Positions 25,416 to 33,537 of a DNA stretch of 59,456 bases are shown in pieces. The stretch is from contig JAFTWV010000008.1 of the NCBI GenBank assembly GCA_017465155.1, forward strand, positions 1-59,456. Reading direction: 5' to 3'. Each line of letters begins with the position of its first letter. Position 1 is the first letter of the stretch. Source of the DNA: Clostridia bacterium. GTDB lineage: Bacteria > Bacillota > Clostridia > Christensenellales > Aristaeellaceae. The notes below the pieces were generated by a model. The model made no database searches. It saw only the letters and a program-made list of their open reading frames with translations, and had not been told where the DNA came from. The position numbers and the translations under genes were made by a program.

Positions 25416-27248
25416 TTATTGCGGACTGTATGTAATCCCATCAAAGGTTGCCGTGCAGCCAAGCGCATATACGCCGACCATTGCCCCTGTGAAACGCTTA
25501 CCCATGCGCACTCCCTCGTCCGCGAGGCAGGTGACGTTCTTCAGTACTGCAACGATATGGCCGTTCACAAGGAACCGGCGTGTCAGACCCTCGGTCTCTA
25601 CCGACAGACGAACTTTCTCGCCAGGACACATCACAACCGACTTGCAGTCTTGTTTTTCGCATTCCTCACCTGCCTGCATGGTAACCGTGATTCCTTCCGG
25701 CATAAGGGCAAGGGTCAGGAACGAATTTTCATCGTAATAGCAGGTCAGGCCTGCCTCGCCGGACGCAGGAACAACCGCGTCTGCCGCAAAGGTAAAGCGG
25801 AAGCTTGTCTGCCGGCGAAGCAGGATGCTCCGGCAGCGCACGTCCGTCATGGGATACTGACTGCCGCGCAAGGTCACAGCGCTCCCCTGCCACACCACCT
25901 GCCCCTCCTCAGGCGGGCGGGGCGTAAGCCAATCCGTCGTATCCTCAACATGGCAAGAAGGCAGCGGCAGCACATTCTGTGTGCTGGGACCCCGGCCATT
26001 GTTCATCAGCGGCCAGCCGTCCGGCGTCCACGTAAAGGGATCAAGCGCGGTTTCCCGTCCCAACATCGTCCATTTTCCGTCCAGCGAGCGACCGCACAGA
26101 TATACAAAATACCAGCGTCCATCGGGCGTAGAAACAGGTTTTGCATGTCCGCAGCGCTGGATCAGCGCCCGATCATCCCATTGGCGAATGACAGGGTTGT
26201 AGGGGCTGGGGGTGTAAACGCCATGCAGCGTCCGGCTGCGGCTCACCGTTTCCCGATGGCCCACGCCGGTTCCGCCCTCCGCCTCAAAGAGGTAGTACCA
26301 CCCATCCTTCTTCAGCAGATGCGGCCCCTCGGGAGCACGCTTGTTGTCGCCATAGTAAAGGAGCGTCGTTTCAGAGAGTCGCTTCGTAGCCGTCTCGTCA
26401 ATCTCGAAGATTCGCGCGCCGCGGTTAAGCAGCATATAGTGCCTTCCATCATCATCATGGAAGATGGATGGATCAATGCCATCCTCGTCAAAAAACACGG
26501 GCTCCGAATAGGGGCCTTCAGGACGCGCTGCAGTCACCACCATCTGACGGCGGCGGATACGGCCGACATCATTCATCCGTAGCGTTGCAGTGATGTAGAA
26601 GCGACCGTTGCAATAGGAGATATCCGGCGCCCACCAGCCTCGACCGCCCTCAAGTCCTTCCACATTTGCCCATGCCGGATTCTCAATGGCATGACCAATG
26701 ACCCGCCAGTTCACCAGATCACGGCTATGACTGACTGGGATGCACGGGAAAAAGATGAACGTGGAATTGACCATGTAGTAATCCTCGCCCACACGGACGA
26801 TGGAGGGGTCGGGAAAGAAGCCGGTACGCACAGGATTGTGATATGTCTGCGCATAGGGAGCGCCAACCACCTCGGCAAAATAAGCCTCCAGCTGCTCATG
26901 ACCCAGTCGGTGCGCGACGTCAAAGGGCGTTTCGAGCGTCCGGTCACCGCGCAACGGTTCCATACCGCCGCGCTCAACCAGATAACGGCACTTTTCCACG
27001 CTGCCGGACATGGCTGCATAATGGAGCATATCCCGTCCCTGATGATCAAGGGAATTGAGGTTCACGCGCAGCCCATATTCCACCAGATAACGAAGCATAT
27101 CGAAGCCTGCATGCTGCGCAGCGAGGAAGGACAGCGCAACGCCGTCCTCCCCCTCATAGTCGATCAGCGTGGGCTCCAGCGGCAATTCCTGCTGCAGCGT
27201 GGCGAGATCATCTGCCAGAATGACCTGCCGCAGCTCTGCACCGGTCAC
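25416..27248 (-). CDS. GH43 glycosidase with N-terminal ankyrin-like repeats (GTG start)
   Basis: 610 residues. Residues about 1-128 form three or four ankyrin-like repeats (DGVALSFLAAQHAGFDMLRYLVEYG; GRDMLHYAAMSGSVEKCRYLVERGG; ETPFDVAHRLGHEQLEAYF). From about 137 there is a GH43 five-blade propeller with catalytic Asp in GFFPDPSIV, Asp in GIDPSIFHDDD and Glu in EGPHLL, then a C-terminal beta-sandwich. Likely arabinofuranosidase or xylosidase acting on pectin side chains. There is no signal peptide. The GTG start at 27248 overlaps the upstream TGA as GTGA, with GGAG 8 nt ahead, so translation is coupled. Confidence 0.88.
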   Translation of the reverse strand: MTGAELRQVILADDLATLQQELPLEPTLIDYEGEDGVALSFLAAQHAGFDMLRYLVEYGLRVNLNSLDHQGRDMLHYAAMSGSVEKCRYLVERGGMEPLRGDRTLETPFDVAHRLGHEQLEAYFAEVVGAPYAQTYHNPVRTGFFPDPSIVRVGEDYYMVNSTFIFFPCIPVSHSRDLVNWRVIGHAIENPAWANVEGLEGGRGWWAPDISYCNGRFYITATLRMNDVGRIRRRQMVVTAARPEGPYSEPVFFDEDGIDPSIFHDDDGRHYMLLNRGARIFEIDETATKRLSETTLLYYGDNKRAPEGPHLLKKDGWYYLFEAEGGTGVGHRETVSRSRTLHGVYTPSPYNPVIRQWDDRALIQRCGHAKPVSTPDGRWYFVYLCGRSLDGKWTMLGRETALDPFTWTPDGWPLMNNGRGPSTQNVLPLPSCHVEDTTDWLTPRPPEEGQVVWQGSAVTLRGSQYPMTDVRCRSILLRRQTSFRFTFAADAVVPASGEAGLTCYYDENSFLTLALMPEGITVTMQAGEECEKQDCKSVVMCPGEKVRLSVETEGLTRRFLVNGHIVAVLKNVTCLADEGVRMGKRFTGAMVGVYALGCTATFDGITYSPQ

Positions 27249-28876
27249 AGGAGCGTCTCCACGGGTTCGACCACAAACTCGCCGAACTCCGCATAGCCGC
27301 CTTGATCCGCAGCTCCATTCAAGGGCATGGCAAACAGCGCCAGACGCGCGCCGACCCACGTATGCCGCGCAGGTGCAAAGGGTTCGCCAATGGGACGATA
27401 CGTACCGCCGACGGCATACTCAAAGGTTGTGACGGCCTCTGCATAGCCCGTAGGCAAGAGCGTCATGCGGAAACTGACAGGTGCTTCCGGCAGACCAGTG
27501 ATCTCCTCGGCAATGGTTTCCGTATGCTCCTTTCCGTCGGAGCTCACATACACCAGAGATAACCCTTCCTCCGTGCGGCGCAAAGCTGCATATGCATACT
27601 GTCCGCCCACAAGGCCCACGCCAGCCTGCTCACCGGTTTTCAAGCCAGACACATCCACCGTGGTGGTCGCGCAGAAAGCAGGGCAAGCAATCTTTTGGGT
27701 ACAAGTCTGCGGACACTCCCAGAGCTTCGTGCCATGATTGGGAAGCGCGCGGGCATACAGGCGCAGCTTTCCCTCACCACAATCGTAGAAGTCAGGCCGC
27801 CAGTTGCCCATAAACTGCCACTGCAGTCCCAGCTTACCGGTAAAATCGTCTGTACCGATCTCGCCAGTACGCTCGGCAGCTTCGGGCGCCTTGGGCTTGG
27901 GCCACACATCAACCGGAACGCCGCATTCCACTGCATTGGCTTCCAGCGCTGCCGCCGCCGCATCCTCGCCTGCCGCAATGGCTGAAGGATCTACCGGCGC
28001 AGGATCAGCCTGTCCCATCCAGGGCCAACCATCCTCCTGCCAATGCATCGGCTGCAGGTGGGTGATACGCCCGTACAGGCCACGGCTCTGGAAATGCATG
28101 AACCAGTTTTCGCCCTCGGGTGTTTCAATCCATGCGCCCTGATGCGGGCCGTTGGTCTCGCTGGAACCCTGGCGAAGCACCACACGATCCTCGTAAGGGC
28201 CATATATGCTCCGGCTGCGCAGAACAACCTGCCAGCCCGTCACCACACCTCCAGCAGGGGCAAAGATATAGTACCATCCATCGCGCTTGTGTACCTTGGG
28301 GCCCTCAATAGTCGGGTACTTGACCACGCCGTCATAAAGCAGCTTGTCATCCCCAATGGCCTTCGTTCCGTCCCATGAAATGGGGAAGATGCCCAGCCAG
28401 CTCTTGAAGCCAATGCGGCTCTTGGCGTAGCCGTGAATCACATAAGCATGACCGTCCTCATCCCAGAAGGGGCAGGGATCAATCAAGCCCTTGCCAGGCA
28501 GTACAAGAACCGGCTCATCCCACTCGCCCAGCGGATCAGCCGTACGAACCATGTAGATGCCCTCGTCCGGCTGACCATAATAGATGTAGAAGAAGCCATC
28601 ATGATAACGGATTGCCGGAGCCCACACGCCATGGGCATGACAGGGCGCAGAAAAGCGCTCGACAGGGACATTCTTCAAAGCATAGTTGACCAGCTTCCAG
28701 TTGATGAGGTCATGGCTGACCAGAATAGGAAGACCGGGAACGTAATTGAAGGTGGATGCGGTCATGTAATATACGCCGTCCACACAAATACAATCCGGAT
28801 CCGAATAATCGCAGAAGACGATCGGGTTGCGGTAGGTACCATCGCCGTTATCGGGCAGCCAGAGATACTCGCTCAT
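27245..28876 (-). CDS. GH43 glycosidase (xylosidase/arabinofuranosidase type)
   Basis: 543 residues. GH43 propeller (about 10-310) with catalytic Asp in FCDYSDPDCI, Asp in LIDPCPFWDEDG and Glu in PTIEGPKVHKRDG, followed by a beta-sandwich domain (about 370-540) typical of GH43_11/12 beta-xylosidases. No signal peptide, so cytosolic. The start at 28876 overlaps the upstream esterase stop as ATGA, with GAGGAGGTGGAGAA upstream. Exact linkage specificity is not readable from sequence. Confidence 0.92.
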   Translation of the reverse strand: MSEYLWLPDNGDGTYRNPIVFCDYSDPDCICVDGVYYMTASTFNYVPGLPILVSHDLINWKLVNYALKNVPVERFSAPCHAHGVWAPAIRYHDGFFYIYYGQPDEGIYMVRTADPLGEWDEPVLVLPGKGLIDPCPFWDEDGHAYVIHGYAKSRIGFKSWLGIFPISWDGTKAIGDDKLLYDGVVKYPTIEGPKVHKRDGWYYIFAPAGGVVTGWQVVLRSRSIYGPYEDRVVLRQGSSETNGPHQGAWIETPEGENWFMHFQSRGLYGRITHLQPMHWQEDGWPWMGQADPAPVDPSAIAAGEDAAAAALEANAVECGVPVDVWPKPKAPEAAERTGEIGTDDFTGKLGLQWQFMGNWRPDFYDCGEGKLRLYARALPNHGTKLWECPQTCTQKIACPAFCATTTVDVSGLKTGEQAGVGLVGGQYAYAALRRTEEGLSLVYVSSDGKEHTETIAEEITGLPEAPVSFRMTLLPTGYAEAVTTFEYAVGGTYRPIGEPFAPARHTWVGARLALFAMPLNGAADQGGYAEFGEFVVEPVETLL

Positions 28877-29622
28877 TTCTCCACCTCCTCGGCAGCTGTG
28901 GTCTGCATGCCAAAATGATCCAACTCCACGCACCACTGATCGATATCGTCACAAAGCAGCGCTGCGTATTCTCCGCCCAGCTTCTTCAGCTCGCGGGCAA
29001 TCAACCCTGCGAACGCCACCGCGCCGGCGGGCTGCAGGTGAGTATTGTCACGCTGGCCCTGCGGGAAATGCGGATACACGCCCGCAGGAAGATTCATGTA
29101 ATAGGTTACGCGGGCTGTTTCGCCCAGCGCATCCACCAGCTGCTCAGACAGCGCCGTCAGGTCAATAACCACCACATCCAGCGCAGCACCGGTTCGCTTC
29201 ATCGCTTCTGCCCAGCGGTCATGCTTGTAAATGGCCTTGGGGCCATTGCGGTCATAGCGCGTCACAGGTGTAATGAACACGGGCGTTGCACCCTTGTTGC
29301 GGGCAACATTGACAAACTTCTCCAGATTTTCGGGGAAGCCGCTGTCCGGATCAGCATATCGGGTTGGATCCTCGGGCTTTTCATCGTTATGGCCAAACTG
29401 GATAAAGAGAAAATCCCCTTTGGTAATGCGGTCATAAATTGGCGCAAGCCTTCCCTCGTCAATGAAAGACTTGGTGGAGCGGCCATTCTCCGCGTGATTT
29501 TCAACACGCACCTCGCAGCGCTTCACATAGCGCTCAAACTCCTGACCGATACCAGTCTGCGGCCATGTTGCAATGGAATTCTGCTTGACCGTAGAATCCC
29601 CTGCCCAGAAAATCGTGGTCAT
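28873..29622 (-). CDS. Rhamnogalacturonan acetylesterase-like SGNH hydrolase (CE12)
   Basis: 249 residues. SGNH-fold esterase with block I GDST (Ser nucleophile, in IFWAGDSTVKQ), an Asn block in FLFIQFGHND and the Asp-His dyad in GQRDNTHLQP, matching the CE12/YesT type that removes acetyl groups from rhamnogalacturonan. No signal peptide. First gene of a three-gene operon whose stops and starts overlap. AAGGAG lies 8 nt before the start at 29622. Confidence 0.9.
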   Translation of the reverse strand: MTTIFWAGDSTVKQNSIATWPQTGIGQEFERYVKRCEVRVENHAENGRSTKSFIDEGRLAPIYDRITKGDFLFIQFGHNDEKPEDPTRYADPDSGFPENLEKFVNVARNKGATPVFITPVTRYDRNGPKAIYKHDRWAEAMKRTGAALDVVVIDLTALSEQLVDALGETARVTYYMNLPAGVYPHFPQGQRDNTHLQPAGAVAFAGLIARELKKLGGEYAALLCDDIDQWCVELDHFGMQTTAAEEVEK

Positions 29623-29655
29623 ACGTACTCTCCTTCATCATCAACGTTATCAACA

Positions 29656-29699
29656 AAACACCGCACCATGCCGGGCAAACCGGACAAGATGCGGTGTTT
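29656..29699 (-). terminator. Leader hairpin upstream of the esterase operon
   Basis: AAACACCGCA pairs with TGCGGTGTTT (29690-29699 with 29656-29665 on the minus strand), with an inner CCGG/CCGG stem, and is followed by TTG. It lies between the promoter at 29714-29742 and the esterase start. It may be an attenuator. Confidence 0.55.
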
Positions 29700-29713
29700 G
29701 CCTGCCTGTCACT

Positions 29714-29742
29714 ATCATGACATGCAGAGCGGTTTTTGTCAA
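29714..29742 (-). promoter_or_regulatory. Promoter of the esterase-GH43-GH43 operon
   Basis: TTGACA (29737-29742), a 17-bp spacer and CATGAT (29714-29719) on the minus strand. Confidence 0.6.
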
Positions 29743-29802
29743 CCGATTTTGGTGTTCAATTCATGCTGTGCATATCTTCAATATTTCAGATGAATACGCA
29801 CA

Positions 29803-30675
29803 TTACTCCTTCACGGCGCCGATGTTGATGCCCTTGACGAAGTACTTCTGCAGGAAGGGATACAGGATCATGAAGGGCAGGATGGCGACGATAACAGCAG
29901 CGTTCTGCACAGTATTTTCCGTTGCGGAGCCGATGGCGGTGGGCAGGTTGGAGCCCATCATCATGGAGCGCAGCTTCATCTGGAAGTTGTACAGGTTCGC
30001 CTTGGTGATGTAGAGCTTGTAGTTGGTGTAGTCGTTCCAGTAGGAAACGGCAAACATCAGGCCAATGGAGGCCAGCGCAGCCTTGGAGAGGGGCAGCACG
30101 ATCTTGTAGAAGATCTTGAAGGGCGTGCAGCCGTCCAGAGTCGCGGACTCAAACAGCGAGGTGGGGATGCCCTCAAAGAAGTTGCGCATCAGCACCAGGT
30201 TGTACACGTTGATCGCGGGGAGCAGGATCACGCCCAGCAGCGTATTGGTCAGGCCCAGGTTACGCATGACGATGTAGCTGGGGATCATGCCGCCAGAGAA
30301 GATCATCGTGAACATCAGCAGACCGGCGAACAGGCCGCGGCCAGGCATATCCCACTGGATCAGCACGTAAGCGCCCAGCGTGGACAGAGTCAGGCCCAGC
30401 AGCGTACCGCATACGGTGGTAATGACGCTGTTCTTCAGGGGCGTAACCAGAGAGGGGTTAGTCAGAACGGTCTGATATCCCTCCAGACCGAAGTTATCGG
30501 GCCAGAGCTTCATGCCGTAGCCGGTGGTCAGGTCGAAGGAGTCAACCAGAACCTTCCAGATCGGAATAAGAATCACCAGACAGATGATCACAAAGAGAAT
30601 GCCGTTGACGATGGGGAAAACACTGATCTTAAAGGGCTTCTTGCGGGGCTTGATGTTGGTGTTCGTAGCTTCCAT
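29803..30675 (-). CDS. Sugar ABC transporter permease (LplC/YtcP type)
   Basis: 290 residues, six transmembrane segments, with the EAA loop ESATLDGCTPFKIFYKIVLPLSKAAL that contacts the ATPase. CUT1 family permease of the LplC/YtcP branch used for pectin and other plant oligosaccharides. The C-terminal FLQKYFVKGINIGAVKE is a signature of this branch. I chose the Met at 30675 because AAAGGAGG lies 8-9 nt upstream; the Met at 30684 abuts it. The ATPase is not encoded here and is probably a shared one. Confidence 0.93.
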   Translation of the reverse strand: MEATNTNIKPRKKPFKISVFPIVNGILFVIICLVILIPIWKVLVDSFDLTTGYGMKLWPDNFGLEGYQTVLTNPSLVTPLKNSVITTVCGTLLGLTLSTLGAYVLIQWDMPGRGLFAGLLMFTMIFSGGMIPSYIVMRNLGLTNTLLGVILLPAINVYNLVLMRNFFEGIPTSLFESATLDGCTPFKIFYKIVLPLSKAALASIGLMFAVSYWNDYTNYKLYITKANLYNFQMKLRSMMMGSNLPTAIGSATENTVQNAAVIVAILPFMILYPFLQKYFVKGINIGAVKE

Positions 30676-30693
30676 CTTCCGCATCCTCCTTTC

Positions 30694-31635
30694 TTACACG
30701 ATACCGCGGCCGCGGACCTTCTTGCTGGCATAGTTACAGACCAGCATCAGGAACAGACCGACCATGGAGCGGAACAGACCGATGGCAGTGGTGTAGCCAT
30801 AGTCCGGGATACCGCCGGAGTTAAAGGTCTGATAATACACATAGGTCTGAAGAACCTGAGACACGTCCATAACAGCGTCGTTCTGCAGAACGAACACGCT
30901 CTCGAACAGGTTCATGATCTTCGCCAGATTCAGAATCAGCACGGTGATGATGGTATTGGCCAGAGAGGGCAGGGTGATGTACCACATCTTCTTCCAGCGG
31001 CCGGCGCCGTCGATGGATGCAGCCTCATAGATGCCCGGGTCAATACCGGTCAGGGTCGCCATGAAGATGATGGTACCCCAGCCAGTGTCGTGCCAGATGT
31101 TGATGACGTAGTAAGCGCCCTGCCAGGTGGCGGAGCTTCCCAGGAAGTAGATGCCCTTGTCGATGATGCCCAGATTCATCAGGATCGAGTTCACCAGACC
31201 CTGACCCGTGGGAGACAGAATCAGCTGGAAGACAGACGCCGTCACGACCCAGGACATGAAGTGGGGCAGATAAATGATGGTCTGAGACAGCTTCTTGCCC
31301 CAGATGTTATTCATCTCATTCAGCAGCAGAGACAGAATAACAGAGAAGCCGGTGGTCAGCAGCAGCTTGATGACGCTCAGCTGAATGGTATTGGAAAACG
31401 CACTCCAGAAATTCGGCATGCCAAACAGGCGCTCGAAATTCTTCAGACCCACCCATACCGGCGGCTTGATGATGGTATACTTGGTGAAGGAATAGGCGAT
31501 GCCGAACATCGGCAGGTAATGGAAGATGACCAGGAACGCAAGAACTGCCAGGGCCATGATGTAGAAGCCCGCGTAATTCTTGATGCGCGGCAGCAGCGGC
31601 TTTTTGCGCGGCTGCACCTTCACAGCGTTGCTCAT
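30694..31635 (-). CDS. Sugar ABC transporter permease (LplB/YteP type)
   Basis: 313 residues, six transmembrane segments, starting YAGFYIMALAVLAFLVIFHYLPMFGIAYSF, the typical opening of LplB/YteP permeases. The EAA loop is YEAASIDGAGRWKKMWYITLPSL. It forms a heterodimer with the downstream permease. AAGGAGGTCATTGC lies before the ATG. Second gene of the binding protein-permease-permease operon. Confidence 0.93.
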   Translation of the reverse strand: MSNAVKVQPRKKPLLPRIKNYAGFYIMALAVLAFLVIFHYLPMFGIAYSFTKYTIIKPPVWVGLKNFERLFGMPNFWSAFSNTIQLSVIKLLLTTGFSVILSLLLNEMNNIWGKKLSQTIIYLPHFMSWVVTASVFQLILSPTGQGLVNSILMNLGIIDKGIYFLGSSATWQGAYYVINIWHDTGWGTIIFMATLTGIDPGIYEAASIDGAGRWKKMWYITLPSLANTIITVLILNLAKIMNLFESVFVLQNDAVMDVSQVLQTYVYYQTFNSGGIPDYGYTTAIGLFRSMVGLFLMLVCNYASKKVRGRGIV

Positions 31636-31681
31636 GCAATGACCTCCTTATGTAATCGAAAAAACCCGGTTCGCTCGTATA

Positions 31682-31714
31682 GGGCAGGGAGCCCATTGCT
31701 GAAGCTCCCTGCCC
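31682..31714 (-). terminator. Intercistronic hairpin between binding protein and permeases
   Basis: Perfect 11-bp stem (31682-31692 with 31704-31714) and no adjacent U-run. It probably stabilises the binding-protein mRNA or partly terminates, giving more binding protein than permease. Confidence 0.7.
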
Positions 31715-31768
31715 CGTGAATGTTTTCCCGTCATGTGCTGTCATTGCAAACAGCGCATGTGTTGCGAA

Positions 31769-33268
31769 TTACTTCGCGGCGTTCAGGCTCTCGACGATCA
31801 TGTCGGACCAAGCCTGACCCTGCTTGGCGTACTCAGCCATCGCTTCGTCATAGGTCATTTCGCCCATGGCAACCTTAGCGATCAGCTCGTTCTTCAGGGT
31901 GGTCAGGTCGCCGTTGTAGGTGCTCATCACGTCGGTGGAGGGCACCAGCCAGGCAGCGCGGCTGTTGGCGGCGAACAGGTTGGAAGAAGCAACGTTCTCA
32001 GGCTGAATCATCACAGTGACGGGATCGATGAACTCATCGGTGTAGTAGCCGTCAGCGAAGTAGGCCAGAGTGGAGACGGGGTCAGAGTGGTTCTTGGTGT
32101 AAGCAGTACCGGGAGTCTCCAGGTTCTCAGCCATGTGGAACTGGCCCTCAGCGTACTCAACGCCCAGAACGGTTTCGGCCTTGCGGGACCAGTGCACATT
32201 CTCAACACCATAGGTCCACAGGAACTGGATATCGCCGCCATCCAGGATGGTGTCGATGAACCAGGTGAACACGCCTTCGGGGTTCTCACAGGTAGAAGTG
32301 ATAGCCCACACCGGAGGAGTACGGTCGAAGTAGCCGGGAGCGCCAGCCAGAGGAGCCAGGGGCACCAGCTCGGGATCGCGGTTGTTGGAGATCAGGTTGT
32401 TCTTCAGGTTGGTAGCCCAGGTGCCAGCCCAGTAGGTGAACACGCCAGTGGTGTCATCATAGAACTTGTTGCGGCAATCCTTGGTGCCATTGGTCAGGGT
32501 GGTGGGATCGATCCAGCCCTTAGCATAGCCTTCAGCCAGACGCTCCAGAGCGGCCTTCATGGCGGGCTCGGAGAAGCCGTCAACCCACTTGCCCTCAGCG
32601 TTCATGTAGAAGGAGGGATAAGCGTCCTGATAGAACTCAGGCAGGTAGTTGATGTAGGGAGCCTCGGTGCCGATGAAGCCGGCAGCGGTCAGGGCGTAGG
32701 TGTCCTTCACGCCGTCGCCGTCAGGATCGTTGTTCACGAAGGCGTCGCACATCGCGGCGTACTCTTCCCAGTTGGTGGGAGCTTCCATATTGACAGCGTC
32801 CAGCCAAGCCTTCTTGACATAAGTGACGCAGCCGCCGCCGATGCCGTCAGCGAAGCCGTACAGACGGCCATTGATCTTCAGGCCATCGATAACGGACTCG
32901 TTCTTCATACGGCCGGAGTTCTTGGTAGCAGAATTCTCCCAAGCCTCGGTCATGTCCCACAGCACGCCCTCGTTGGCGTAGGCGGCATAATAGGTGGAGG
33001 ACAGGATCAGCACGTCAGGCCAATCGCCGGACGCGATCTGCTGCTGCAGAACGTCGTAGTAAGCGTCGTGGTCGGGCTGGATGATCTCCAGATCGATGCC
33101 GGTGAGTTCTTCCCACTTGGCTTCGAACTGAGCCTGACCGTTGGGTTCGGTAACGACGGTGCCATCGATGAAGATGGTGATCTTCTCGGGCTTCTCCACA
33201 TCGGCGGAGGCGGTGAACATGGACATGCACAGCACCAGCGCCAGAACCAGGGTAAGCAGCTTCTTCAT
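31769..33268 (-). CDS. Extracellular sugar-binding protein of the ABC importer
   Basis: 499 residues, family 1 solute-binding protein of the LplA/YtcQ type. An export signal (MKKLLTLVLALVLCMSMFTASA) is followed by the binding fold (KITIFIDGTVVTEPNGQAQFEAKWEELTGIDLEI). No proper lipobox is visible: the only Cys lies in the hydrophobic core with Leu before it. Cleavage after ASA or an atypical lipoprotein are both possible. The start at 33268 has AAGGAAGG upstream. Expected ligands are pectin-derived oligosaccharides, inferred from the neighbours. Confidence 0.9.
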   Translation of the reverse strand: MKKLLTLVLALVLCMSMFTASADVEKPEKITIFIDGTVVTEPNGQAQFEAKWEELTGIDLEIIQPDHDAYYDVLQQQIASGDWPDVLILSSTYYAAYANEGVLWDMTEAWENSATKNSGRMKNESVIDGLKINGRLYGFADGIGGGCVTYVKKAWLDAVNMEAPTNWEEYAAMCDAFVNNDPDGDGVKDTYALTAAGFIGTEAPYINYLPEFYQDAYPSFYMNAEGKWVDGFSEPAMKAALERLAEGYAKGWIDPTTLTNGTKDCRNKFYDDTTGVFTYWAGTWATNLKNNLISNNRDPELVPLAPLAGAPGYFDRTPPVWAITSTCENPEGVFTWFIDTILDGGDIQFLWTYGVENVHWSRKAETVLGVEYAEGQFHMAENLETPGTAYTKNHSDPVSTLAYFADGYYTDEFIDPVTVMIQPENVASSNLFAANSRAAWLVPSTDVMSTYNGDLTTLKNELIAKVAMGEMTYDEAMAEYAKQGQAWSDMIVESLNAAK

Positions 33269-33321
33269 GGTTGGTTCCTTCCTTTCTGTTGTTGCCTGCA
33301 TCGTTCGCAAGCTTTGCATTG

Positions 33322-33351
33322 ATCATACCACACCATCCGTCAGGAATGCAA
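33322..33351 (-). promoter_or_regulatory. Promoter of the ABC importer operon
   Basis: TTGCAT (33346-33351), an 18-bp spacer and TATGAT (33322-33327) on the minus strand. An inverted repeat GAGTC/GACTC around 33400-33420 lies between this and the divergent AraC promoter and could be a regulator site. Confidence 0.5.
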
Positions 33352-33426
33352 GGTTCAGTTCTTTTTTTGAGCGTACATTTTTTGTTCATCAAAGAGTCAA
33401 AAATTGTATCTTAAGACTCAAACCCC

Positions 33427-33454
33427 TTGAAATATCGCGGATTTCTGCTATAAT
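33427..33454 (+). promoter_or_regulatory. Promoter of the AraC-type regulator
   Basis: TTGAAA (33427-33432), a 16-bp spacer and TATAAT (33449-33454). Confidence 0.55.
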
Positions 33455-33537
33455 CAAGTTGTTGATGAAAAGATGCATTTTTTGATATCATTTCACTGAT
33501 TTCCGTACATATATCGATACAGAAAGTGTGATTTCCT

